Part shown: positions 49,012 through 57,577 of the stretch, piece by piece | How the letters are laid out: each line of letters starts with the position of its first letter | How positions within the stretch are numbered: position 1 is the first letter of the stretch | NCBI RefSeq assembly: GCF_001613935.1 | Contig: NZ_LQCI01000003.1 | Location: forward strand, 248,001-312,000 | DNA length: 64,000 nucleotides | Direction of reading: 5' to 3' | DNA from: Amycolatopsis regifaucium | GTDB lineage: Bacteria > Actinomycetota > Actinomycetes > Mycobacteriales > Pseudonocardiaceae | The notes under the pieces: generated by a model | The model's database searches: none | Seen by the model: the letters and a program-made list of their open reading frames with translations, nothing else | What the model was told of the DNA's origin: nothing | Translations under genes and position numbers: made by a program

Positions 49012-49030
49012 GTCGCCGATTTCCGGCAAC
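49012..49030. repeat. HNH-flanking hairpin repeat, degenerate copy 4
   Basis: GTCGCCG-ATTTC-CGGCAAC in the same orientation as copies 1-3, 56 bases upstream of the HNH start. With copy 3 it brackets the gene (unit about 47675-49030). Confidence 0.65.
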
Positions 49031-49165
49031 GGGGAGTTGAGGGATGAGGCAACGTGGCGCGCGGCGGTAAGTCGCACCCTGTCGTGGTTTGTGGCCGCGG
49101 ATTCCATCGCCATTCTGTGGCGACGGCAACGACGACACGGCCGGACCAGGTCGACCCGGCCTGTT

Positions 49166-49206
49166 CATGAAGGAATCGGGACACTCAACGTCCCGATTCC
49201 TTCATG
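49166..49206. terminator. Inverted repeat downstream of jetC
   Basis: CATGAAGGAATCGGGAC (49166-49182) and its exact reverse complement (49190-49206) surround a 7-base loop. It lies 190 bases past the jetC stop and may end the jet operon transcript. Confidence 0.65.
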
Positions 49207-49395
49207 CACACGGGCACCAACCGCGGCCCCAGCGGAAGCGGGTAGTCGACAGCACGTCGTCGTCGGCGCCGATGGCGAGCATCGCTCAGCACCTGCATCC
49301 ACACTGCCGTGGGCGCCATCGGCGTGAACCCATCCTGCGCCGCACAAGGACGAAGCGCGGAAAGCCCTGCCGCGCCCGGCTTTCGACCGCTCAGG

Positions 49396-52300
49396 CTAAC
49401 CCGGTTCGGCGGGGTGGAGGTCGTGCCCGTTCCAGGTGAACCGGGCAGTGGTCACCGCGTCGTCGCCGTCACCGCCGGTGATGAGCTGGTGAATCCCGAC
49501 GCCGCTGAGTTCGGCGTAGGTGCACCATTCGTGGTCCGACGTCAGCATCAGGTCGAGGTCGAGCGCGGACAGCAGCCCGAACACCTGCCCCCGGTTGGTG
49601 GTGTCGACGCCGACGAACACCTCGTCGAGCAGGATCACCCTCGGTGCCTCGGGCACGGCCTGATAGTGCGCGGCGACGGCGGCGAACAGGGGCAGGTGCA
49701 ACGCGATCGCTTTCTCCCCACCGGAAAGGGCGCCGTGCAGTTTCTTCGTCAGCAGCTGCCAGCCCGCCCCGTTGGCGCGGTCCACCTTGACCACGAACCG
49801 GTGCCACGAGGTGTAGTCGAAGACCTGCGCGAGTTGCTGCTCCCAGCTGGTGGCGGTGTCGTCCGCCTTCGCCTGTTCGACGCGTTCACGGAAGAACTTG
49901 TGCAGTGATTCGCGGTCCTCGGCCCTCAGCTGGTCCGGATCCTTCAGCAGCAGATCCCGCGCGGTCTTGGTGCCCGGCGGCAGATCCGGGGAGACCTGCC
50001 ACACCAGCCGGACGGCGACCCGCGACGCGGTCCGCACCCGTTCCAGGCGCGCGTTCATGCCGTCGACGAGGTCGTTGGCCTGCCGGATGCGGGCCGCGAG
50101 ATGACGGCGGGTGTCGCCGGTCAGCGTCTTGTCGAACAGGTCGCTCTCGCGGTCGGTGATCTCGTGCCTGCTCTGTTCCGCCTCCGCGTACAGGATCTTC
50201 AGCAGTTCGGCCGCGCCGACCCGCAGTCCGTCGACGACGGCGGTGAAGATCTGGACGTCTTCGTCGGTCTCCAGGTCGAGTTCCGCGCGCGAACTGAGCG
50301 TGTTCCGGCAGGTGTGTACGGCCTCGGAAAGGCGGTGCAACGCCTCGCCGAGGTTGCTCGGGGCGTGCGGCACGGACGGCCACGCCGCGGCGACGAGGCG
50401 GGCCGTATCGAGCGCGGACCGCACCCCTTCCGACGCGGACAGGGTGGCCTGGAACTTCGGCAGGTCCTCGATCCCGCCGTCCGCCGGGAAGACGCCGGTG
50501 GCGAGCTTCCGGAACCGGTGCGCGGCCGCGTCCTGCTTGGCGGCGGCGTCTTCGCGGGCCTGCGCGTCGGTCGTGCGCTGGACACCGAGCGCGCCCAGCC
50601 GCACGGCCAGCTCCGTGACCGTCCGGTTCGCGGTGCGCAGTTCGTCGCCGAGTTCCCGCAGTTTCGTGCGCAGGCCGTCGATTTCGGCGAGCACCTCGCG
50701 CTGGCCGGTGTCGGCGGTGCCTTCGATCGCTTCCAGCATCGCGGTGAGCTTGGTGCGCTCGGCCTCCGCCTCGGCGGCCTCCTTCTCGCGCCGGGCGGCG
50801 TTCGCCTCCGAGCGTGCCGCCTGTTCGGCGAACGTTTCGGCGCGCTGGGTCGCGGTGAGCAGGGCACCGTGTTCGTACAACCAGTTCTCGCCCTGGTCGG
50901 AGTAGGTGCGCAGCGCCGTGGCGAGCGCGGTCAGCGGTGCGCGTTCGGTCGGCAGCCCGCTTTCCGAAGCCTGTGCGGTCAACTCGTGCAGGGCGGTCTT
51001 GGCCTCGATCTCCAGTGCGGAGACGGTCGCCTCGCGCTGCCGGACGGCGGTGTCCGCGGCGGTCAGGTCGGCCTCCGCCCTGGTCAATTCTCCAGTCGCG
51101 GCAAGAAGATCTTCGTGACCGGGCCGAGCGGCGCGTTCGATCTTGATCAGCTCGCGCCTGCCGCGCAGCCCGGCCAGATCGCCTTCCAGCTCGGCGATCG
51201 TCTTCTCCCGGGCGGAAATCTCATCCCGCAGTTCGGCGATCCGGAGTTCTCGCGCGTGCAGCCGAGCCGGGGAACCGATGTAGGTGGCCCTCTTCTTCTC
51301 CCAGCTCCCGGCCAGGCTCCCCATCCGCCAGCTGCCGTCGGCGCCGATCGCGGCCGGCCCCGCGGGCAGCGTGTCGTCGAACGCGATCACCTCCAGCACC
51401 CGCCGGATCTTCGCCGGGGAGAGTTCGGCGTCAGGTTCCGGCACCAGGACGTCGGCGAGCGAACGACCCGAAACCACCGGCAGCGTCCCGGTTTCCGCGA
51501 GTACGTCATGTCCCTCGACGACGCCGTGGGAGTTGATCCAGGCGTCCAGCAGACCGGCGCCCTCGAGCGCGGCTTCGATGCCGGCGTGGGTGTCTTCGCC
51601 GACGGTGGCGGCGAAATCGACAAGCCGCCACAACGGCGCGCCGCTCATCTCGGCCCGGTCCGCCGTCCGGGTACGCGGCGACGCGGGGGCGAGGACGTCC
51701 TCCGTTTCGAGCGCACCGGCCTCGACGAGGAGTTCGTCGTGCTCGGTGCGCACGGTGGCCAGCGCGGCGCCGGTCGCCGCCTCCTGCCGGATGATGTCTT
51801 CGAGCACGGTCTCGGCGACCGCGCTGACCTTGTCCAGCAGCGCGGCTTCCGCTTCGGCCTCCCGCACGAGCGCTTCCACGTCGGGGAAGCGCAGCTCGCG
51901 GCAGCCGATCGCCCACTCGGCGAGCCTGGTGCGCAGATCGCTCAGCGCGAGTTCGCGAGTGGCCGTCGTGAGATCCAGTTTGTCCTGCGCTGCCGAGAAC
52001 TCCGACCTCGCCTGGTCCAGATCCGCCTCGGCCTGGTGACGGCGGCCGACGGCGCGTTCGTGTTCGTCCAGCGTCTTCGCGACGGCCTCGACCTGGTCGC
52101 GTTTGCCGCGGATCGCGGCCTGCAGCAACGGACGGAGCCGGGCCGGTTCGTCCAGTCCCGCGACGAGTTCGTCGTGTACCCCCGCCAGATTCGCGCGGGT
52201 CGCGGCGGCACGGACCTCGGTCTCCTGCGAGCGGACGAGGTCCGCCTGCCGTTTCGCGACCTGCCGCGCGGCGCGCGACCGTTCCTCGTCGGCGTCCGCT

Positions 52301-53382
52301 TCGGCCCGGAGCCGGTCGGCGTCCGCGCGGAGCGTTTCCGCCTGTTCGCGCGCGGAACGGGTCCGCTGCCGCAGCTTGTCGAGTTCCTGACCCTTTTGGT
52401 ACGACTCGGATTCGGTCAGCCCCGAAAGACGGGCCTCGGCTTCTTCGACGTCCTTTTCGAGCCGCGCCGCGCGTTTCTCGGCGGCCTCCTTCTTGGCGGC
52501 GACCTCGTCGTACTCCTCGGCCGAACGGCGGGCGGCCGCGGCCAGTTCGTCGAGTTCGGTGGTCACGGCGATGAGGTTCGCGGCACCCGCGCGAAGGACA
52601 CGCTGGGCGTAGGTCTTCTGCCGCGCCGCGAGCGCGCGGGTCGCGTCGACCTCGGTCTCCAGCGAACCCAGCCGTTCGCGCTGCGCGTCGAGCCGTTCGA
52701 ATCCTTCGGCCAGGTCCGCGATCTCCTGCTGCCCCAACGGCGGGAGCGCGCGGGACAGCAGGTTGGACAGCAGGCTCGGGTCGAGTCGCTGCGAGAGTTT
52801 CGGCATCCGTAGCTGGAGTAGCGCGGTGATCAACGCGTCGTAGCGCTGCTCGCTCAAGCCGGGGAACAGTTTCGTGCGGATCTCGGTGCGGTATTCGGCC
52901 GCGCCGGCGTGTACCGTGCCGCGTTCGCCGAGGTGCTCTTCGAGCGCATTCTTGGTCAGCGGCTGACCCGATTCGTTGACCAGCGGAAGACCGTCGCCGA
53001 CGCGCTGCCCGGTGGTGAAGAAGTCGGCGTGCACCGTGCTGGTGTGCGTGCTCGCCTGCAGCCGCGCGCCGCAGGTGAACCACTTGTCCTCGCCCATCCG
53101 GAATTCGAGCCAGACGAACCCGACACGCGTGGCGCCGGATGCGCCTTCGCCCATCAGGTTCCAGTGCATGCTGCGCTCGCTGGTGCCGAAGGTCGACAGC
53201 CGGTTGGCGCGCAGGCTCGCGTCGAACAGGAACGGCAGCAGCAGCTCCAGCGCCTTGGACTTCCCGCTCCCGTTGGGGCCGCGCAACAGCAGGCGCCCGT
53301 CGTGGAATTCGAAGATCTCGTCGTAGTAGCGCCAGATGTTGAGGATGCCCGCGCGGGACGGGATCCACCTCGTCACGGTCAC
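49396..53382 (-). CDS. jetC: Wadjet type II-like SMC ATPase JetC (TIGR02680 family)
   Basis: A 1328-aa SMC/SbcC-like ATPase. The N-terminal head has FEFHDGRLLLRGPNGSGKSK with Walker A at residues 35-42; long coiled coils rich in Ala/Glu/Arg fill about residues 250-1050 with a hinge-like globular part in the middle; the C-terminal head has the signature GALSGGEKAIALHLPLF, Walker B PRVILLDEVFVGVDTTN and switch TSDHEW. It matches the TIGR02680 protein that occurs with DUF2397 and DUF2398 in Wadjet type II, a loop-extruding complex that recognises plasmid DNA. GTG 53382 overlaps the jetB stop by four bases and follows GAGGAGG. Confidence 0.9.
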   Translation of the reverse strand: MTVTRWIPSRAGILNIWRYYDEIFEFHDGRLLLRGPNGSGKSKALELLLPFLFDASLRANRLSTFGTSERSMHWNLMGEGASGATRVGFVWLEFRMGEDKWFTCGARLQASTHTSTVHADFFTTGQRVGDGLPLVNESGQPLTKNALEEHLGERGTVHAGAAEYRTEIRTKLFPGLSEQRYDALITALLQLRMPKLSQRLDPSLLSNLLSRALPPLGQQEIADLAEGFERLDAQRERLGSLETEVDATRALAARQKTYAQRVLRAGAANLIAVTTELDELAAAARRSAEEYDEVAAKKEAAEKRAARLEKDVEEAEARLSGLTESESYQKGQELDKLRQRTRSAREQAETLRADADRLRAEADADEERSRAARQVAKRQADLVRSQETEVRAAATRANLAGVHDELVAGLDEPARLRPLLQAAIRGKRDQVEAVAKTLDEHERAVGRRHQAEADLDQARSEFSAAQDKLDLTTATRELALSDLRTRLAEWAIGCRELRFPDVEALVREAEAEAALLDKVSAVAETVLEDIIRQEAATGAALATVRTEHDELLVEAGALETEDVLAPASPRTRTADRAEMSGAPLWRLVDFAATVGEDTHAGIEAALEGAGLLDAWINSHGVVEGHDVLAETGTLPVVSGRSLADVLVPEPDAELSPAKIRRVLEVIAFDDTLPAGPAAIGADGSWRMGSLAGSWEKKRATYIGSPARLHARELRIAELRDEISAREKTIAELEGDLAGLRGRRELIKIERAARPGHEDLLAATGELTRAEADLTAADTAVRQREATVSALEIEAKTALHELTAQASESGLPTERAPLTALATALRTYSDQGENWLYEHGALLTATQRAETFAEQAARSEANAARREKEAAEAEAERTKLTAMLEAIEGTADTGQREVLAEIDGLRTKLRELGDELRTANRTVTELAVRLGALGVQRTTDAQAREDAAAKQDAAAHRFRKLATGVFPADGGIEDLPKFQATLSASEGVRSALDTARLVAAAWPSVPHAPSNLGEALHRLSEAVHTCRNTLSSRAELDLETDEDVQIFTAVVDGLRVGAAELLKILYAEAEQSRHEITDRESDLFDKTLTGDTRRHLAARIRQANDLVDGMNARLERVRTASRVAVRLVWQVSPDLPPGTKTARDLLLKDPDQLRAEDRESLHKFFRERVEQAKADDTATSWEQQLAQVFDYTSWHRFVVKVDRANGAGWQLLTKKLHGALSGGEKAIALHLPLFAAVAAHYQAVPEAPRVILLDEVFVGVDTTNRGQVFGLLSALDLDLMLTSDHEWCTYAELSGVGIHQLITGGDGDDAVTTARFTWNGHDLHPAEPG

Positions 53383-54611
53383 GTCGCCTCCTCTTTTCGG
53401 CCGGGGTCCCGGTCGGTGTATCTCGCGGCGGCCGGGAGCGGCCGGACGAGTTCGGCGTCGACGCGGACCAGCCCGAAACCGGTCAGCACCGCGAGCGCGT
53501 CCACGGTCAGCCGTCGCACGCCGTCCTTGCCGCGGTAGGTCTTGGCCCAGCGCGGGAACCGTTTCAGCAGTTTCGCGGTGGCCTTCTGCAGGTATTCGGT
53601 CGTTCTCGGCTCGTCGAGCGCGTCCAGCAGCAGGAGTGCGGCGACCTTGGCGTTGCTGCCGTCGTCCGGGAACTTCTCGTCGGTGGCCAGCCCGTCGACG
53701 TCGACGAGCAGCACCCCTTCGGCCCGCTCCTCCAGGACGAATCCGCCCTGTTCCGCGGCGCGCCGCAGCAACTGGCGTCCGGTCGGCGACGCGAGGTACG
53801 CGCGCTCCTCCGCGGTCAGCTCGGCGAAGTACAGCACGGGATCGTCGACGAGACGGCGAAAGACCGAATGCCGGAGCCATAGGTTCCGCTGGACGTCGGA
53901 CGCGTTCGGCGTGTCCTCGTGGCGGCCCGAGGAGAGGCCGTAGCGCTGCTCGTGCGACACCGCGTCCAGCAGTTCCTCGAACCGCAGCGCGACGTCGTCG
54001 GCGGGCACGGCGAGCTGCGACGGCCCGACCGGGGCCGCGAGCATCCGCAGCAGCAACGTCGCGTCGACCCGGAACAGCACCTTAGCCGTCACTTCGTCCA
54101 CAAAGGACTCCGGATCGCCGTCGGCGACGTCCAGGACCCCGAAGGACTCCAGCAGTTTGAGGACGTCCACGAACGCGATGCGCTCGGCCCTGGCGGCGAC
54201 GTCGAACGTGGTGACGAGGTCGTCGGCGGCACTCGCGCGGCCGACGCGGTCGGCGAGCAGGCCGATGGTGGTCACCGGCACCGTGAGCAGTTCGGCCGCC
54301 ACCACGCAGAGCAGGACGTAACGCCGCCGGTCGAACGGCGCGCGGCCGGACCGCAGCCGCCGGGCGGGACGGCTGGGATCGGTGGCCGCGCGGACCTTGA
54401 CCAGCCGGGCGTAGCCGAGCCGGGGTTCGACGGTGAGCGTCCAGCCGCAGTAGTAGTCGAACCACTGCCGGATGGGCTCGCGACGGCGGCGGACGAGGTC
54501 GAAGGTCTCCGGGGAGCCGCGTTCGCCGATCAGCGGCGTGGCCAGCATCGCCCGGATCCCGCGGGCGACCTCTTCGCGCTCCGCGATGACCAGTTGGTTC
54601 GTCAGGCTCAC
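53379..54611 (-). CDS. jetB: Wadjet type II-like JetB (DUF2398/TIGR02678)
   Basis: A 410-aa protein with winged-helix-like parts. Recognised stretches are REEVARGIRAMLATPLIGER, DYYCGWTLTVEPRLGYARLV, RRYVLLCVVAAELLTVPVTT, YFAELTAEERAYLASPTGRQ and a C-terminal WAKTYRGKDGVRRLTVDALA. In Wadjet the JetA and JetB subunits are kleisin-associated regulators that assemble with JetC. Four-base overlaps join it to jetA (GTGA) and jetC. Assignment is by recall of the DUF2398 pattern and operon order. Confidence 0.87.
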   Translation of the reverse strand: MSLTNQLVIAEREEVARGIRAMLATPLIGERGSPETFDLVRRRREPIRQWFDYYCGWTLTVEPRLGYARLVKVRAATDPSRPARRLRSGRAPFDRRRYVLLCVVAAELLTVPVTTIGLLADRVGRASAADDLVTTFDVAARAERIAFVDVLKLLESFGVLDVADGDPESFVDEVTAKVLFRVDATLLLRMLAAPVGPSQLAVPADDVALRFEELLDAVSHEQRYGLSSGRHEDTPNASDVQRNLWLRHSVFRRLVDDPVLYFAELTAEERAYLASPTGRQLLRRAAEQGGFVLEERAEGVLLVDVDGLATDEKFPDDGSNAKVAALLLLDALDEPRTTEYLQKATAKLLKRFPRWAKTYRGKDGVRRLTVDALAVLTGFGLVRVDAELVRPLPAAARYTDRDPGRKEEAT

Positions 54612-56101
54612 GCACCGCCTCCGGCCGTGCTGATCTCGATCTCGTAGTCGGGTCCGCGGAAGACGCCGCTCGTCGTGGTCAGGCGCGCGACCGCGCCGTT
54701 CCGCGGCGGCCGCAGGATGATCTCGATCTGACCGTCGGACGTCGTGCTCCGCCGGGCGCCGCCGGTGCCGGGAGTGCTGCCGAGCGCCTGCCCCAGCAGA
54801 TCCAGGAGGCGCTCGAAAACGGTGTGGTCCAGCTTCTCGAACGCCGAAAGCCGCACCACGCCGCCGGTGTCGAGCATGCTCCACGCCGCTTCGAGTTCGG
54901 CGCGTTCTTCCACCGCTCTTTCCGCTCTCGCCGCCCTGATCGCGGAGACGTCGCGGACCCTGCCGGTCCGGGTGAACCGCTCGGTGCGGCCCGCGGACCG
55001 GAGCAGCTCGGAGACCTCGACCGCAGGCGCGTCGAGCCACGACGCCGTCGTGCTGACCACCTCGGGGTCCGCGTGGGCGAGATGCGCGTGCCGCGCGGAG
55101 CTGAGCCCGAACATCGTCGACCACAGGCGATGCAGATCCTCCTGCGCCGGGACGACGGTGAACCACCGCGCCAGCTCCCGGAAATCGGCGACCGCGCTGC
55201 TCGCCCGCCGCCGCGATTCGGTGATCCGGTCCAGGACCTGGAGGAGCGTGATGATCGCCCGTCGCGCGACCTGATGCAGGTCCTCGACCCGCGGCGTCGC
55301 GCCGTCTTCGGACAGAAACCACGCGCGGAGCCCGTCCCAGCGGGCCTTGCGCACTTCGAGCCAGCGCTGATCCGGGCGCGGAAGGGCAGCGCCGTTGAGC
55401 GCGCGCCGGTGCAGCAGCGTGACGCCGTACTCGTCGATCTCCTTGATGTGGGTGGCGATGGCGTGCGTGTGGTGCTCCAGGTCGTTGAGGAACCCCTGGA
55501 GATACGCGACCGTGGAGGCCTTGACCTCGTGAAACGTCGAGAGGTCGGCTTCGGCGCGCAGCAGGCGTTGCAGGTCGCCGTTGAACCGCTTCGTGTTGTC
55601 GCGGAATGCTTCGAGGTGACTCTCGGCTTCGGACAACGTGCTGAAGACGCGCCTGTCGGTGCCGTCTTCGAGCTGCTTCACCAGCTCGCCGAGCCGCTCA
55701 CCCAGCGCGTCGAGCGTCGCTGTCTGGAGCGCGCCGGTGGAGTTGAGCACTTCGTTCGCGCGAACGATCCCCGCGTACGCCGCCTCACCCTGGCGTGTGA
55801 GCGAATACTGAAGGTTCCGGCGCTCGTACTCGGAGGCCGTCCGGTAGTCGCCCGCGTGATTCTGGACGACGTCGAGCTGGCCGTGGCTCCGCAGCTGATC
55901 CAGCGTCTTGACCAGCTCGTCGTCGTCCAGCGTCTCCAGCCAGCCGACCGCGCGCAGCCTCGTGCGGAGGTCGTCGATGCCGAGGGCGGTCTCGAGCCGC
56001 TCGTTCGCCTCGCCGAAGGCGTGCAGAATCGCCAGGGGAAGCCCGGACCTGCTGCCGTCGGTGAAACGGAACATTTCGGGCGGTACACGGATCGGATCCA
56101 T
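54608..56101 (-). CDS. jetA: Wadjet type II-like JetA (DUF2397/TIGR02677)
   Basis: A 497-aa protein, mainly helical. DUF2397 features are LPLAILHAFGEANERLETAL near the N-terminus, NLQYSLTRQGEAAYAGI, the central helix VKASTVAYLQGFLNDLEHHT and RRAIITLLQVLDRITESRRR. It likely acts as the kleisin-type subunit of the complex. It is first gene of the operon, with GGAGG five bases before the ATG and a possible -10 (TAACGT, 56133-56138). The C-terminal third has a beta-rich portion ending FRGPDYEIEIST. Confidence 0.87.
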   Translation of the reverse strand: MDPIRVPPEMFRFTDGSRSGLPLAILHAFGEANERLETALGIDDLRTRLRAVGWLETLDDDELVKTLDQLRSHGQLDVVQNHAGDYRTASEYERRNLQYSLTRQGEAAYAGIVRANEVLNSTGALQTATLDALGERLGELVKQLEDGTDRRVFSTLSEAESHLEAFRDNTKRFNGDLQRLLRAEADLSTFHEVKASTVAYLQGFLNDLEHHTHAIATHIKEIDEYGVTLLHRRALNGAALPRPDQRWLEVRKARWDGLRAWFLSEDGATPRVEDLHQVARRAIITLLQVLDRITESRRRASSAVADFRELARWFTVVPAQEDLHRLWSTMFGLSSARHAHLAHADPEVVSTTASWLDAPAVEVSELLRSAGRTERFTRTGRVRDVSAIRAARAERAVEERAELEAAWSMLDTGGVVRLSAFEKLDHTVFERLLDLLGQALGSTPGTGGARRSTTSDGQIEIILRPPRNGAVARLTTTSGVFRGPDYEIEISTAGGGA

Positions 56102-56188
56102 GCGGCCTCCGGCGGATGGTGCGTGGAGCTACACGTTAGGGGGTCACCCAGGCGAGTCCGAACGGACCGTCTTTTTCACGCAGCGTGC

Positions 56189-56515
56189 TCAGGTCGTGAA
56201 GAGTTCGAGGTGCACGGTCGTGCCGTCGACCTTCACCTTGCGGTAGACATGGCGACCGTTGACGAGCCGGTCGTCCTCCTGGACACCGGGGGCGAAGTTC
56301 GACGCCCGGAGCAGCTCGGGAACGTCCTCCGCCGGAAGCGTGAGGACGACCTGGTACCTCATGTCGATACCCCGGTCGGACTTCGTCTCCAGCACCTTCC
56401 CGCTCGCGGGCATCGAGATCCCGCCGAACCGGAAGGCCTCCTCGGGCGACGGGGCGGGCGTGGTCGTGGTGCAGCCGACCGACAGGAGGGCGAAAGCCGC
56501 GATGAGGAGCTTCAC
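56189..56515 (-). CDS. Small lipoprotein
   Basis: A 108-aa secreted lipoprotein: LLIAAFALLSVGCTTTT is a signal with a clear lipobox (SVGC), followed by a Thr/Pro linker and a small soluble domain (GKVLETKSDRGIDMRYQVVL, AEDVPELLRASNF, VYRKVKVDGTTVHLEL). GGAGGTGAAG precedes the ATG. No family is recognised. It lies upstream of jetA on the same strand but has no obvious link to it. Confidence 0.8.
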   Translation of the reverse strand: MKLLIAAFALLSVGCTTTTPAPSPEEAFRFGGISMPASGKVLETKSDRGIDMRYQVVLTLPAEDVPELLRASNFAPGVQEDDRLVNGRHVYRKVKVDGTTVHLELFTT

Positions 56516-56624
56516 CTCCGGTGAGACGTGCGGGCCGACGTAAGCGTTCCGTCACACTTGGGCGGGGATGACAGCGGCGTCCTGGCGCGTTCTACTGGGT
56601 GTCAACGACCAGAGGAGATCTACA

Positions 56625-57119
56625 GTGACGGAAAAGGCTGTTCTCGCGGGCGGCTGCTTCTGGGGTATGCAGGACCTGTTCCGACGGCACCCCGGAGTCG
56701 TCTCCACCAGGGTCGGCTACACCGGTGGCGACGTGCCCAACGCGACCTACCGCAACCACGGCTCGCACGCCGAAGCGATCGAGATCGTCTTCGACCCGGC
56801 GAAGCTGTCGTACCGGCAGATCCTGGAGTTCTTCTTCCAGATCCACGACCCGACGACGCGCAACCGCCAGGGCAACGACATCGGCACCAGCTACCGCTCG
56901 GCGATCTTCTACACCGACGACACCCAGAAGCAGATCGCCGAACAGACGATCGCCGACGTCGACGCCTCCGGCAAGTGGCCCGGTAAGGTCGTCACCGAGG
57001 TGACCCAGGCCGGCGACTTCTGGGAAGCCGAGCCCGAGCACCAGGACTACCTGGAGCGCATCCCGAACGGCTACACCTGCCACTACGTGCGGCCGGAATG
57101 GCAGCTGGGCGAGCGCTGA
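56625..57119 (+). CDS. msrA: Peptide-methionine (S)-S-oxide reductase MsrA
   Basis: A 164-aa repair enzyme that reduces methionine-S-sulfoxide in proteins. The catalytic motif is [13 protein letters not shown] with the active cysteine, followed by [20 protein letters not shown] and [18 protein letters not shown] 56625 has AGAGGAGA upstream. Its last 22 bases overlap the MOSC gene. Confidence 0.94.
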   Translation: MTEKAVLAGGCFWGMQDLFRRHPGVVSTRVGYTGGDVPNATYRNHGSHAEAIEIVFDPAKLSYRQILEFFFQIHDPTTRNRQGNDIGTSYRSAIFYTDDTQKQIAEQTIADVDASGKWPGKVVTEVTQAGDFWEAEPEHQDYLERIPNGYTCHYVRPEWQLGER

Positions 57120-57571
57120 TCGTCGCGCTGCACGTCTCATCCGTGCACGCGTACGAGGGCCGTCCTTCTTCGGGGCCGCGCCCTGCTCCGGTCTCGCACG
57201 ACCTCGTCGAGGTGCGCGCGGGGCTGGGGCTGGTGGGGGACCGGTACTTCAACCATCCCGCGCATCGCTCGGCCGCGGTGACGCTGTTCTCGGCTTCCGT
57301 ACCCGGTGACCCGCTTTTGGCTCGGCGGAACATCGTGCTGTCGGGGTTTGACGTGGACGCTCTGCCGCGGGGTTCTGTCGTCACGCTGGACTCTGGCGAT
57401 GGTCCGGTGCGGTTCGAGATCCATCGGCCCGCTAATCCGTGCGCTTGGATGGACGTTGTCTACCCGGCTGGGACTTTCCGGGCTTTGCGGGGGCGCGGCG
57501 GGAAGCGGTGCGTGCCGCTGGATGACGGGGTCCTACGGGTAGGGCCGGTAGAGATCTCCGTGGGCGACTGA
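57098..57571 (+). CDS. MOSC-domain protein
   Basis: A 157-aa protein resembling the MOSC domain of molybdenum-cofactor sulfurases and YiiM-type reductases: [56 protein letters not shown] with the conserved cysteine, and [20 protein letters not shown] 57098 lies inside msrA; no better start exists downstream before family-like sequence begins. Third positions are less G/C-biased than in neighbouring genes. It ends six bases before the convergent helicase gene. Confidence 0.8.
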   Translation: MAAGRALIVALHVSSVHAYEGRPSSGPRPAPVSHDLVEVRAGLGLVGDRYFNHPAHRSAAVTLFSASVPGDPLLARRNIVLSGFDVDALPRGSVVTLDSGDGPVRFEIHRPANPCAWMDVVYPAGTFRALRGRGGKRCVPLDDGVLRVGPVEISVGD

Positions 57572-57577
57572 CAGAAG

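Larger units (their letters stand above)
48956..49395. other. Gap between jetC and HNH gene
   Basis: These 440 bases are where a Wadjet jetD gene would be expected. All frames were read; no Toprim- or DUF2399-like segment is seen. The gap holds hairpin repeat copy 4 (49012-49030) and a 17-base-arm inverted repeat (49166-49206). The short frames present are not protein-like. Confidence 0.6.

Noticed and set aside
48956..49395. Remnant of a jetD gene after jetC
   Set aside because: Frames on both strands show no Toprim or DUF2399-like stretch, so no decayed copy can be claimed.
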